Below the pieces are notes generated by a model that was given only the letters and a program-made list of their open reading frames with translations, was not told the origin of the DNA and did no database searches. From contig NZ_UTHA01000298.1 of assembly GCF_900582195.1 (NCBI RefSeq), forward strand, positions 1 through 40,216: a stretch of DNA of 40,216 bases, written 5' to 3'. The position numbers and the translations under genes are program-made. Shown here piece by piece: positions 31,010 through 40,107 of the stretch. The stretch is from Pseudomonas viridiflava (GTDB taxonomy: Bacteria > Pseudomonadota > Gammaproteobacteria > Pseudomonadales > Pseudomonadaceae). The stretch's first letter is position 1, and each line of letters opens with the position of its first letter.

Positions 31010-34000
31010 ATGATGTCTAACCCCACCGCACCTTTACTCTTCCCCGACATTCTTCAATTCCCGGGCCGGCATGCTGATTTAGGTCGGACGCATAGCCTCA
31101 ATAGCAAGGACTTCAATTGGCTCGCTCATGTGCAATTGGCGACCCACGCCCTGCGCGACAAGCAAACCCCACCCATGCTGGCCGAACGTATCTTGCTCAA
31201 CGCCGATAAACAATTGGCTGTGCCACTGGCCGGCAGTTTTATTCTCAGCGCCGGGCCGGATGACAACGGCGTGTTTCTCTATACCCCCTACGATGGCCTG
31301 AAAAAATACAGTGATCACAAAGCACTGACCAAGGCCTTGCAAACGCGCCTCGACAACGCTGACGAAAAGGATGATCTGTTTGCCTTTCTCACCGCGTCAC
31401 TGCGCAAGGAGTTAGTAGAGAAACGCGGTATTACCCAGACCCGGGAACTGATCGAAGGCGATGTATTCGAGGATCAGAAAGACGCGATCAACCAATCTCA
31501 GGAAGCCTGCGCGCGGGACATGCTGGATGAACTCAAACGCCTTCCTTCGCTTACCACCCTGCTGGAAAAGATTCTCGATGAACTGCTCGAACCCCACTTT
31601 GCCGGCTTGCAGCAGTCGCGCACGCGAGTCAGTTTTTTCGCCGACACGGCGCCACTCTCAGGGGGTGTCAGGCAGTGGGTCGACTCCCTGTCACTGAGTG
31701 AAGCGCTGCTGCTGTACTTTCGCCGTCAAGGCTGGCCTCGCGGTCAGACCGCGGAATTTTCCCATCCCGCCCGTTCAAGCCGTGATGCTGATCAGGTCGC
31801 GTGGGCGCAAGCGATCAAGTCCGCGTCGGGAAAACTGACCATGCTCTTGTTCAGACAGCTCGAGGGTTACTGGAATGCCGCCTCATTCGAGGGGTCACCC
31901 AGACGCACATTCTTCAGTCAGACGTTGCAGGATCAGGTGCGTGCGGATTTGATGATCAAGCGCGAAACGCAAATCCTCTCCGCCACCGAGTTCGACGCCT
32001 TGCACTGTTTGATTCGGGAACCGGATATCGCTTTGCAGCGACCCAGCTTCGAAACCGTGTGTTTGCGCGATGAGACCGCCTATGTCGAGTTGGCCGGATC
32101 GCTGATGATCAACCACGACAAGGCCTATCTCTACACCCCTACCCAAGGCTTGCAAGTCCTCACCAACTACGCCGACCTTAAACAGACGCTGACCGCCAAA
32201 CTCAATGCTGCCGGACATGAAGACGAGTTGTACGGCCTCATGAATCTGGAGGAACGCAATCGTTATCTTGGATTCACCAATGTGCAGGTGTCCGGGGAAA
32301 ACATCGGCGGCGAAATCGTCACGACGCTGTTTGAAGGGATCCTCACTAAACAACGGCAGAACATCGAGTTTGCCCTTCAGCTTTTTCGCCAGAACGAACG
32401 CACAACTGACATCCACGCACTTTTCGACAAGGCCCTGGATGTACGCGCAATGATTCACGAGCGCCTGCTCAAGCTCGACGTCAATCAGCGCTGGAGTACC
32501 CGACCGCTGTTCACCAGCTCTCCGCCCTCGTCAGTCGTACAGGCCGAAAAGGCTGCGCATTTGGCGACAAAGCTCGAGCGAACCCTGGACAATCTCACCA
32601 GCCACTTCAAAGACCAGCCGACGACGAACAAGGCCGATCAACGTGCCTTTCTCGAAGGCATTCGATGGAAACTGGCGCAAGCTTTCGAGGATGGGGTGCG
32701 GGGTGAGGCACAGATGAGAAACCTCAGCGGCTCCTGGCTGACGGACGAGCGAAAAATAGTCGAAACCGTGTTCGACGCAAAATATGCAACACGCATGGAT
32801 CGCCAGTCCTTCAATGGCTTCCGGCCGGACGCATGGTCGCTCACCCTCACCCGCGCCGGCGAAAGTGAGGTGCTGTCGCTTGCCCACTGCTTGCTCCTGA
32901 CCGAGCGCGGAGGCATGGATGCCAAGCATTCCGGGCGCGCCATCCTGTGGACGCCGGCTATCGGCCTGGAATCGTTCGACGACATCGCCATTGCGCAAAG
33001 GCAGCTGCAACGCTGGCTCGACGACAACCACCAGAATCAGACACTGCTGGAGAATCTGCCACCGAAACGACGCCAACTCGATCAGCATTACACGCTGGGT
33101 AGCTTCCAATTAATTGAAGGCAATGTGTTGAACGATCGCATGCAATCGGCCATTGAACATTTCCTGGATCATAGCGAGGTATTACGCGCTTGCATCAAGG
33201 ACAAGGAAACACTCGAAAACTATCTGAAACAGATGAAAAACAGCGTTATCGATACCAACCTGCAGCGGGCCATTGATCTCGCGAGGGCCATTGTCCGTCG
33301 GCTCGATTACCCGGACTGGTTGCGTATGGCTCCGGTCACGGAACAACACACGCAACTCGCCTTGCTGGATGAATTGCGGCGCAGTTTCATTGAAGGCAAG
33401 GACTTTCTCGAGGGCATCCCTGCGTTAACCACTCATGTCGAGCAGACACTGAAGAAACAGCTCGACGCCAGATTTCCGGGCAATGGACTCAAGCCACAGG
33501 ACATCCAGATCACTCCGAATCTGACGCTGGCAGGCCCGGCTTGCAATCTGCTCGAATTTGCCTTGCATCACTACAACATCGTGCAGGGCACCGGCTTCAA
33601 GATTGCCTCGAATACCGCCACAGCCTTGCCGGAAAATTTCGATCAGTCTGCAGTAAAGCAACTGCTGCAGTCCCTCGAAATCACGACCACCTACACACAG
33701 AAAATGACCGAAGCACTGTCAGGCAAGAGTGACTCGGCACGCACAAGCAAAGAGCGCTTTGTGCGTCAGTTGCCCTGGCAATTGATGCAGCACGCGCACT
33801 CGTTGAAGTTGCAGCAACAGCTATCGGAAAAAGGCTACGACTATATTTGCCAGGTTCTGGACATGCCCGATGGGGTAGCCCGTGCCACCGTAGAGGGCGC
33901 TCACGCCATTGCTTGCCCGCTCTCATTGATCAAGACCGGAGGCGCTGATTTCGTCGACGCCCTCGGACTCTATGTCATCGGACCTGGTGCGGGAAAAACA

Positions 34001-35887
34001 GGACCACGGGTGCTGTACGCCCCCTACTCCAAATATGTTTTTCGCGAGTTCGAAAATGAAGCGCAGTTGATAGATGCGTTGAATACACCCGGGCACTTTC
34101 AGGATTTGATCATCCGGCGCTTGCCCTCCGGACAACAGGCCGTGTTCAAGAATCTTTTGAAGACAACGATCGGCAAGCCCACTGAAATCAAGCTGCAAAG
34201 TACCGCCATTAACGGCAATTTGCTGGAGCGGTTGCACAAGGACACGCTCAGCCTGTTGCCGCAATTGCTCAGTTGCCAGCCGCAAGTCAATGCGCAAGCC
34301 GACTGGGAAGCGGCGAAGTATCTATTCAGCCACGGTGTTCGCCTGGTTCCCCATCTGTTGCCGGGAAAACTCGCCTCACTGTTTTTTCTCTGGAAGAGTT
34401 ACAAGGACTTCAAAGAGTCCGCCGAAGGTTTGCAGGAACATCATTGGGCCAACGCCCTGAAAAACTTCATCGCTGGGGCGATTCCCCTTTTTAGCCTGGG
34501 GCGTTTGTCCTGGAAAACAGAAATAGAAGAAGAAACGGCCGAATTCGCCTCTGAAACGCAGGCGCCCGGATCGACGGCTGCCGAAACCAGCGGCACTACA
34601 ATTGTAAAAGCCGCCCCGCGCTGGGCAAAGGTCCCGCCCGTGACCGCCTCACGCATTGACCTGCAAAGCTTTGAAACCACCAAAGCGCTTGAGAAGCTCA
34701 AGCTTGAGAGCAATAACCTTGTTTATGGGGATTCGTCGACGACACAAAAGTACGCGGCGATTGCCGGCAAAGTCTATCCAGTGGTCCAGTCTGAAAAGAC
34801 CTGGTATTTGCGCGTCAAAGACGGGGGTCAAGGACCGGCGCTTGAACAGAAGAACTCCAGACTTGTAGTTGCCAGGACCAACAAGTCGGCCCATCACTGC
34901 CGATCCAGGCAGCGCGATTCTCTGCAAGCCAATATCGAGAAAGAGTGCTCAATAATGCTGCGTATCCAGGCCCGCGGAATGGCACAAATCCAACGCCTGT
35001 ATGCCGCCAGGGCCTTCGTGATTCAGCAAGCCGTCAGCCGGGCAAGAGATTACGCGCTGAACGCCCTGCACAACTACGTCATACATCGCGACAACATGGG
35101 AGGCTCTCGCCTGGAAACGCTCTTCAGAAATTTTTTCCAAGTCTCCCAAGTCTCGCCCTCGCTGCTCAGCAACATCGAAAAGGTGATCATCCCGCTCTGT
35201 CGTGAGCTGGCTAATCCGGAGGATGATTTACTCTATACAGAGCGCTTTTTTGCGGGTTTGAATGCCAACAAAAGGGACAATACTGTTGCGTTCGTATTCA
35301 AAAAAGACAAGCGCAGAATAATCCACCTTACCGAACACTTTTTTAATCCGAAGATGGACGGTTATACCGCGTTCCTGCCTCCCAGGTTCAATGTTGACGC
35401 TCACGCTCGGGCTGCGACGCTGATCCATGAACTTTCGCATCTGGTCTGCGATAGCGAAGATCTCTCCCTGGTTTATGCGATGGGCCCCTTCTCCGATCTT
35501 GTCGATACGGCAACTGCAAACGGTCAACTGGTTAAAGCTGATCTCGACGGCCTGCGTCAATCCTTGTCCCGTTCGACAGCGTCTTCGCAGTTATTCTCGG
35601 AAAAGAACGAGGCCGGAGTTTGGGTGGGTCTGGACCAACTGCCGTGGCGCGCCAGGGATTACAAAAAAATCCTCAGCGTGACCAAAACCAACAACCTTGC
35701 CGACGCACGTCTAGCCTTTCGCAATCCACTCTCTGAGGATTTACGAGTCGAGGTGATACTGGCCAATGCCGACTCGATTGCGTTGCTGATCAGTGAAATG
35801 GGCCGATTGCTGGATCCACCTCCGGCCGCAATACCTTTGCCAGCGCCAACCTCAAGCCTGCCAGAATCCTTGCCGGCTTTGCCTTGA
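31010..35887 (+). CDS. Giant toxin-like protein with four internal modules and a C-terminal HExxH domain
   Basis: This 1625-residue protein resembles large Pseudomonas proteins annotated with a dermonecrotic-toxin-like (DUF6543-type) domain; that family name is from memory. Four diverged copies of one module are visible: LAGSFIL...GVFLYTPYDGL (~72-115), LAGSLMI...AYLYTPTQGL (~360-400), AHCLLLT...AILWTPAIGL (~625-670) and ACPLSLI...RVLYAPYSKY (~970-1015). Each is followed by an LxxxL helix and a Leu-rich part. Hydrophobic stretches (LASLFFLW near 1120, FIAGAIPLFSLG near 1153) could cross or enter a membrane. The C-terminal ~450 residues differ and hold TLIHELSHLVCDSED with HELSH at 1473-1477, a zinc metallopeptidase motif. 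No signal peptide. No immunity gene or secretion-system gene is adjacent. Start is ATG 31010 or 31013, ribosome binding site weak. Toxin role is inferred. Confidence 0.75.
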   Translation: MMSNPTAPLLFPDILQFPGRHADLGRTHSLNSKDFNWLAHVQLATHALRDKQTPPMLAERILLNADKQLAVPLAGSFILSAGPDDNGVFLYTPYDGLKKYSDHKALTKALQTRLDNADEKDDLFAFLTASLRKELVEKRGITQTRELIEGDVFEDQKDAINQSQEACARDMLDELKRLPSLTTLLEKILDELLEPHFAGLQQSRTRVSFFADTAPLSGGVRQWVDSLSLSEALLLYFRRQGWPRGQTAEFSHPARSSRDADQVAWAQAIKSASGKLTMLLFRQLEGYWNAASFEGSPRRTFFSQTLQDQVRADLMIKRETQILSATEFDALHCLIREPDIALQRPSFETVCLRDETAYVELAGSLMINHDKAYLYTPTQGLQVLTNYADLKQTLTAKLNAAGHEDELYGLMNLEERNRYLGFTNVQVSGENIGGEIVTTLFEGILTKQRQNIEFALQLFRQNERTTDIHALFDKALDVRAMIHERLLKLDVNQRWSTRPLFTSSPPSSVVQAEKAAHLATKLERTLDNLTSHFKDQPTTNKADQRAFLEGIRWKLAQAFEDGVRGEAQMRNLSGSWLTDERKIVETVFDAKYATRMDRQSFNGFRPDAWSLTLTRAGESEVLSLAHCLLLTERGGMDAKHSGRAILWTPAIGLESFDDIAIAQRQLQRWLDDNHQNQTLLENLPPKRRQLDQHYTLGSFQLIEGNVLNDRMQSAIEHFLDHSEVLRACIKDKETLENYLKQMKNSVIDTNLQRAIDLARAIVRRLDYPDWLRMAPVTEQHTQLALLDELRRSFIEGKDFLEGIPALTTHVEQTLKKQLDARFPGNGLKPQDIQITPNLTLAGPACNLLEFALHHYNIVQGTGFKIASNTATALPENFDQSAVKQLLQSLEITTTYTQKMTEALSGKSDSARTSKERFVRQLPWQLMQHAHSLKLQQQLSEKGYDYICQVLDMPDGVARATVEGAHAIACPLSLIKTGGADFVDALGLYVIGPGAGKTGPRVLYAPYSKYVFREFENEAQLIDALNTPGHFQDLIIRRLPSGQQAVFKNLLKTTIGKPTEIKLQSTAINGNLLERLHKDTLSLLPQLLSCQPQVNAQADWEAAKYLFSHGVRLVPHLLPGKLASLFFLWKSYKDFKESAEGLQEHHWANALKNFIAGAIPLFSLGRLSWKTEIEEETAEFASETQAPGSTAAETSGTTIVKAAPRWAKVPPVTASRIDLQSFETTKALEKLKLESNNLVYGDSSTTQKYAAIAGKVYPVVQSEKTWYLRVKDGGQGPALEQKNSRLVVARTNKSAHHCRSRQRDSLQANIEKECSIMLRIQARGMAQIQRLYAARAFVIQQAVSRARDYALNALHNYVIHRDNMGGSRLETLFRNFFQVSQVSPSLLSNIEKVIIPLCRELANPEDDLLYTERFFAGLNANKRDNTVAFVFKKDKRRIIHLTEHFFNPKMDGYTAFLPPRFNVDAHARAATLIHELSHLVCDSEDLSLVYAMGPFSDLVDTATANGQLVKADLDGLRQSLSRSTASSQLFSEKNEAGVWVGLDQLPWRARDYKKILSVTKTNNLADARLAFRNPLSEDLRVEVILANADSIALLISEMGRLLDPPPAAIPLPAPTSSLPESLPALP

Positions 35888-35901
35888 TAACCGGAAAAAA
35901 A

Positions 35902-35926
35902 ACGCCGGCTCGAAGCCGGCGTCCTT
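35902..35926. terminator. Bidirectional terminator between the giant gene and the PepSY gene
   Basis: Arms acgccggct / agccggcgt with a cga loop are flanked by a run of eight As on the left and CCTTTT on the right. It lies between convergent genes. Confidence 0.9.
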
Positions 35927-35948
35927 TTACCAGAGGCAATAGGGTTCA

Positions 35949-36218
35949 TTAATCTTTCTGATCACGCAAAACATTGCCCGAAGCTCCGTCGATACGGAAC
36001 TCGTAGACAGCGCCATCGGCCTTGCGTCCTTCGCCTTTCCAGTAGCCGTCGTTGTCAGCCTCGATCTCATAGACCTCGACGTAGCCGGCCTTGGTCTTGA
36101 CGACCTCGATGGCTTTTTCAATGGTGATCCAGCCTGCACCCGGCCGATCGGCTAACGCTGCGCCCGCACTGAGCAAACCGGCAGTGGCGATTAAGGCTGC
36201 GCATGTCTTTTTGATCAT
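35949..36218 (-). CDS. PepSY domain-containing periplasmic protein
   Basis: This 89-residue protein has a signal peptide (MIKKTCAALIATAGLLSAGAALA). The mature part is one PepSY domain: GWITIEKAIEVVKTKAGYVEVYEIEADNDGYWKGEGRKADGAVYEFRIDGASGNVL. PepSY proteins inhibit proteases or bind periplasmic partners, and some are induced by metals or stress. I start it at 36218, since GGAGTG lies 8 nt upstream and the signal peptide begins there; the frame is open 10 codons further. The gene is monocistronic between the giant gene and fecR-like gene. Confidence 0.9.
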   Translation of the reverse strand: MIKKTCAALIATAGLLSAGAALADRPGAGWITIEKAIEVVKTKAGYVEVYEIEADNDGYWKGEGRKADGAVYEFRIDGASGNVLRDQKD

Positions 36219-36370
36219 TTTTTCACTCCATTTGTGGATAGTGGTCATTGGCGTCCTGGTTTTTGGGTGCCTGAGCGAAAAATAAGTTCAACTTTGATGG
36301 GTAAATGCCATGACGGATGTTCTCGGTAACTTCCCGACAAGGTTAGAATGTGCGAAATCAGGACGAGTCA

Positions 36371-37375
36371 ATGACCCAAGACACCCACTCGGAAGCCGAA
36401 TACGATGCAATCACCGATGCCGCTGCGCATTGGTGCATGCGTGTGCACGCCGCCGACTGCACGGACCAAGAGCGTCGCGCGTTCAAGCAATGGCACGATG
36501 CTCATCCCCTGCACGCGTTCGAGTATGAAGCCATGCTCGAAATCTGGGACGTGGCCGAACACCTGCCGCGCCCCGAAACGCCCTCTGTCGTGACACAGCG
36601 CCCATCTGCCTTGCGCGCGTGGCGTCCGTTCGCAGTAACCGCCGGTGTCTGTGCACTCGCACTGCCGTTGGCGGCTTATACCGGCTGGAATCTGGGCTGG
36701 TTGCCCAACAGCTATGAACATTTTGCTGCCACCGATAATGTCCGGCAGGTCACGTTGAGTGATGGCAGCCAGATCGAGCTGAACCTGAACACCGATCTGA
36801 CCTTCAGCAATTACAAGGACGAACGCCGCGTCACCCTGAAAAAGGGTGAAGCGTTCTTTACGGTCAGCCACGACATGGCCCACCCGTTTGTCGTCCGCGC
36901 GGGGGAAGGCAATATTCGCGTGACCGGCACACGCTTCAATGTCTGGATGTACCAGGATCAGGTGCGGGTGAACCTGATCGAAGGGTCGGTGTTAGTCAGC
37001 AGTAATCGCTCATTGCCCAGCGACGGCTTGCGCCTCGGACCATCAATGCAGGCGAGTTACAAGCAAGGCGATTACATGCCGCAGATCAGCCAGACCTACC
37101 CCGGCGACACGTCACTGGCCTGGCGCCACGGCAAGCTGGTTCTGGACAACCTGGCACTGAGCGAAGCCCTGCCACTGATCAACCGTTATCTGAGCAACCC
37201 ACTGGAGTTGGCCGACAATACGACCGGCTCGATTCGCGTGGGCGGCATCTACAACATCAAAGAACTGAACAACCTCGCCAACAGCCTGCCCAAGGTGCTT
37301 CCGGTCTACCTCTCCCGTAACAAGCAAGGTAACCCGGTAATCAACTCGATACCGCAACAGCCGCCAAAAAACTGA
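36371..37375 (+). CDS. FecR-type anti-sigma factor / iron sensor
   Basis: This 334-residue inner-membrane protein has an N-terminal cytoplasmic anti-sigma part (AAAHWCMRVHAADCTDQERRAFKQWHDAHPLHAFEYEAM), one membrane segment (about residues 85-106, FAVTAGVCALALPLAAYTGW), a periplasmic FecR domain (FVVRAGEGNIRVTGTRFNVW) and a C-terminal DUF4974-like part. FecR proteins relay signals from TonB receptors to ECF sigma factors. No sigma gene or STN-type receptor is adjacent, which is unusual. pvdQ lies next to it, and in P. aeruginosa fpvR lies near pvdQ, so FpvR is possible but unproved. Start at 36371 is supported by AGGACGAG upstream. Confidence 0.88.
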   Translation: MTQDTHSEAEYDAITDAAAHWCMRVHAADCTDQERRAFKQWHDAHPLHAFEYEAMLEIWDVAEHLPRPETPSVVTQRPSALRAWRPFAVTAGVCALALPLAAYTGWNLGWLPNSYEHFAATDNVRQVTLSDGSQIELNLNTDLTFSNYKDERRVTLKKGEAFFTVSHDMAHPFVVRAGEGNIRVTGTRFNVWMYQDQVRVNLIEGSVLVSSNRSLPSDGLRLGPSMQASYKQGDYMPQISQTYPGDTSLAWRHGKLVLDNLALSEALPLINRYLSNPLELADNTTGSIRVGGIYNIKELNNLANSLPKVLPVYLSRNKQGNPVINSIPQQPPKN

Positions 37376-37406
37376 AAACCGCATCCCTTGCAGGATGCGG
37401 TTTTCA
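37373..37406. terminator. Bidirectional terminator between fecR-like gene and pvdQ
   Basis: Perfect 14-bp arms tgaaaaccgcatcc / ggatgcggttttca enclose a 6-nt loop, and the left arm includes the fecR stop codon. The genes are convergent. Confidence 0.9.
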
Positions 37407-37431
37407 GGCTCAACACCCGTAACGCTCGGGT

Positions 37432-39777
37432 TTACTGCGCGGCAACTTTCCCTGCCTTGTCCAATGTCTCGCGAACAGTCTGCACCTGATACTGCGGGTC
37501 AGCCTGAATCTGCTGTTCGGTGAACGGCAGCACACTCCACTGTTTCTTCGAGAACGCCTCGGTCTGATCCCGCGAATGCTTCGACGCCGGATCGCTCGAC
37601 AGCGAGAACGCCAACAGCCCTTGCGCGTGCGGACCCTTTTCATCGAAGGTCACGACCTGCAGGTAACTGGTACCGCTGACCACTTCGAGTTTGCCATCTT
37701 CACGCGGCACGCTCTGAATGGCGTTGTAGATCCCCAGCGTGCCCGGTCCACCATGAATCGGCGTCTGTTGTCCGCCACTGCTGACGACCTGGATATCGCC
37801 CCAGCGGGTTTGCGGCTTCAAGCCCATTTTGGTGCTCGACTCGACCGACGCCAGCATGGCCTCACGCAGCGCCTTGGCCACCGCTGGCTGCTCGACTGCC
37901 AGGCCACGCGGAGTGTGTTGGGCATCCTTGGGATCGAACGCCACGCGCCAGACATCCGGCGAAGCCTGCAAGGCCTGCATGATGTTCTGGAAATGCACCA
38001 GGCCCGGTCCAGAATCCAGATTGGCCCGGCCATCCCATGCCTTGAGGCTGGTGCAGACCGGCTTCAGTGCCTGCGCGTCGGCGCCAAGATCAGCGGCACA
38101 GAATTTCAGCAGATCCGGCGCAACCTGAGTCGCCAGATACACCTGATCATCCATCACCATCTGCTGCAGATCCTTCACTGCCAACGGACCTTTTTTACTC
38201 AGCGTGCTCAAGCGATCCAGAGCGAAACGGGAGCGCAAGCCCAGCGGTTGACCTTCCTGGCTGATCAGCGGCGAGAAACCGGTCAGCGGTTGCGCCGGGT
38301 TGGCCAGCCATGCCGAGTCGTTGGAATGCTGGACGAAGTCCTTGCGCAGCAGTTGCGGCAACTGGCTGGCGGCATAAATGCCCTTCTGCGCCGCTGCCGG
38401 GTCGATGTCCCACGCGCAGGCGCTGTTGGAGCCATCCAGCACAATCATTTGTGTGCCGATACGCGGATCACTGCACTTGGCCAGTTTCTCGGCGTTGACG
38501 TTCGGCACCACCGACAGGTTCATGTACAGCGTCTGGCCTTTGTCATCGACGGCCAGGGTGTTGACCCACGGAATGCCCTGGATCTTGTGTACCGAATCCT
38601 GCAGTTGCGCGAGGGTGGACGCCTGATTCATCGCGTACCACTGATTCAGCACCCGATCATTGTCGATATTGGCGTCACGCAGGCTGTAGGCGAACTGATT
38701 GTCCCAGTCGAGCTTGCCCGGCCATTGCACTATCGGGCCGAACTGCGAGCTGTAGACATCACGCGAGACCGGCACTACCTGCCCGTCGGCCTGCTTCACC
38801 TGCACGGTGACGGTCTGCTTGTTCAGCGGCAATGACTTGCCATCGAGCAGATAGCGTGTGGAATCCTTCGGATCGAGTTGCAGGCGATACAAGGTGAAGT
38901 GTTTCGACGAATCGACCGTGTGCGTCCAGGCCAGATGCTGGTTGAAACCGATATTGATTATCGGCAGGCCCGGCAAAGCGGCGCCCATCACATCAAGTTT
39001 GCCAGGGATGGTCAGGTGCATCTGATAGAAGCGCATACCGCCGACCCAAGGGAAATGCGGGTTGGCCAGCAACATCCCGCGCCCGTTGAACGAACGCTCG
39101 CTGCCTACGGCGACGGCATTACTGCCGCGATCAAGAGCAAAGCGTTGTTGCCGGGCATCGGCCAACTGAAAGGCCTGCACGTCACGTTCGATCCGTGCTG
39201 TCGCTTGCGGCGGCGTGGCGCCGGCCAGGGCTTCGGCAAACTGGCCAACGCCACCCTCGACCAGCAGACGGCGGGTCAGCTTCACCAGATCTTCCGGCGC
39301 GATGTCTCGCACCCACTCACCCTGACACTGTTGCGGCAAGCCTTGCGGGCGGCGCTCGGCCAGATAGCGGTTGTAGCCGGCGGCATAGCCTTCGACCAGA
39401 TCACGCACCTGGGCAGGTTGCGCCTGCCAGAATGCCTTCACCGCTTGCGGTGTGTTGAGCCAGGTAAAGAACACGTCGCTGACACGGTTTTCACGTTGTT
39501 CGACGGTGAGCTGATCCGGACCGAAATAGCGTGAACGCTGGCCGTTGACCGTCACGATCTCGTTGGCCAACAGGCACAGGTTGTCCTGCGCATAGGCGTA
39601 GCCGATGCCAAACCCGAGCCCGCGCTCGTCCTGAGCACGAATATGCGGCACCCCAAAAGCGGTGCGGCGAATATCGGCGCTGACATCAGTGGCCGGGCTG
39701 AACGCATGGGCTGAACAGCTCAGCCCGAAAACCACGCCGGCAAAGGTCAGGCCGGTTAACTGTCTGGAAATAATCAC
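37432..39777 (-). CDS. pvdQ: PvdQ acylase (pyoverdine maturation, AHL deacylation)
   Basis: This periplasmic Ntn-hydrolase removes the fatty acid from the pyoverdine precursor and can hydrolyse long-chain acyl-homoserine lactones. The 781-residue precursor has a signal peptide (MIISRQLTGLTFAGVVFGLSCSAHA) and is cut into alpha and beta chains. The beta chain starts at Ser219 in ALDRGSNAVAVG, which matches PAO1 PvdQ Ser217. Other landmarks are AFGVPHIRAQDERGLGFGIGYAYAQDN and ANPHFPWVGGMRFYQMHL. The start is GTG 39777, with AGGAG 5 nt upstream. A PvdS-type box at 39877-39900 lies about 100 nt upstream. Confidence 0.93.
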   Translation of the reverse strand: MIISRQLTGLTFAGVVFGLSCSAHAFSPATDVSADIRRTAFGVPHIRAQDERGLGFGIGYAYAQDNLCLLANEIVTVNGQRSRYFGPDQLTVEQRENRVSDVFFTWLNTPQAVKAFWQAQPAQVRDLVEGYAAGYNRYLAERRPQGLPQQCQGEWVRDIAPEDLVKLTRRLLVEGGVGQFAEALAGATPPQATARIERDVQAFQLADARQQRFALDRGSNAVAVGSERSFNGRGMLLANPHFPWVGGMRFYQMHLTIPGKLDVMGAALPGLPIINIGFNQHLAWTHTVDSSKHFTLYRLQLDPKDSTRYLLDGKSLPLNKQTVTVQVKQADGQVVPVSRDVYSSQFGPIVQWPGKLDWDNQFAYSLRDANIDNDRVLNQWYAMNQASTLAQLQDSVHKIQGIPWVNTLAVDDKGQTLYMNLSVVPNVNAEKLAKCSDPRIGTQMIVLDGSNSACAWDIDPAAAQKGIYAASQLPQLLRKDFVQHSNDSAWLANPAQPLTGFSPLISQEGQPLGLRSRFALDRLSTLSKKGPLAVKDLQQMVMDDQVYLATQVAPDLLKFCAADLGADAQALKPVCTSLKAWDGRANLDSGPGLVHFQNIMQALQASPDVWRVAFDPKDAQHTPRGLAVEQPAVAKALREAMLASVESSTKMGLKPQTRWGDIQVVSSGGQQTPIHGGPGTLGIYNAIQSVPREDGKLEVVSGTSYLQVVTFDEKGPHAQGLLAFSLSSDPASKHSRDQTEAFSKKQWSVLPFTEQQIQADPQYQVQTVRETLDKAGKVAAQ

Positions 39778-39876
39778 GCTCGCTCCTGATCGACATGCCA
39801 AAGAGCGGATCTGACGCAAACGCGGATCCACCCGGGAAACACCCACGCGTCCACGCGCAATGAGCCTGTCGAAGAA

Positions 39877-39900
39877 ACGAAACCAAAGAAAAAAATTTAC
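39877..39900 (-). promoter_or_regulatory. Candidate PvdS-type iron-starvation box of pvdQ
   Basis: On the minus strand, GTAAAT (39900-39895) is followed after 15 nt by CGT (39879-39877). The spacing equals that of the box before the siderophore receptor at 14370. The CCC after TAAAT is missing here. It sits about 100 nt upstream of the pvdQ start. Confidence 0.45.
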
Positions 39901-39992
39901 CCCCTCACCCTAGCCCTCTCACAGAGGTAGAGGGAACTGACCGAGGTGATGGCGATAGCTACGCCGACGTGAAATACCGAGCCGTACTCCAC
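39901..39992 (-). repeat. Dispersed ~95 bp intergenic repeat, copy 3 (inverted)
   Basis: Read on the minus strand it carries ggagtacggctcggtatttc, cacgtcggcgtagc, ctcggtcagttccctctacc and gggctagggtgagggg, matching copies 1 and 2. It lies upstream of the pvdQ promoter region. Confidence 0.78.
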
Positions 39993-40107
39993 AAAAAACA
40001 AATCAAAAGCCGCCCCCGCCCCGCTTCTCACCACTCAACAGGATGAGCGTTAGCTCGGCTGCAGCTCTTGATCTTGCCGTGCTGGCCCCTTCGGCAGGCT
40101 GAGTGGA

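Noticed and set aside
31010..35887. Giant protein as a type VI secretion effector
   Set aside because: No VgrG, PAAR, Hcp, adaptor or immunity gene is near it, and no MIX- or PAAR-like part was seen at its N-terminus. The toxin-like layout is kept, the delivery route is left open.
37576..38835. A 419-codon plus-strand frame opposite pvdQ
   Set aside because: PvdQ is clear on the minus strand; the opposite product is low in structure and has no family.
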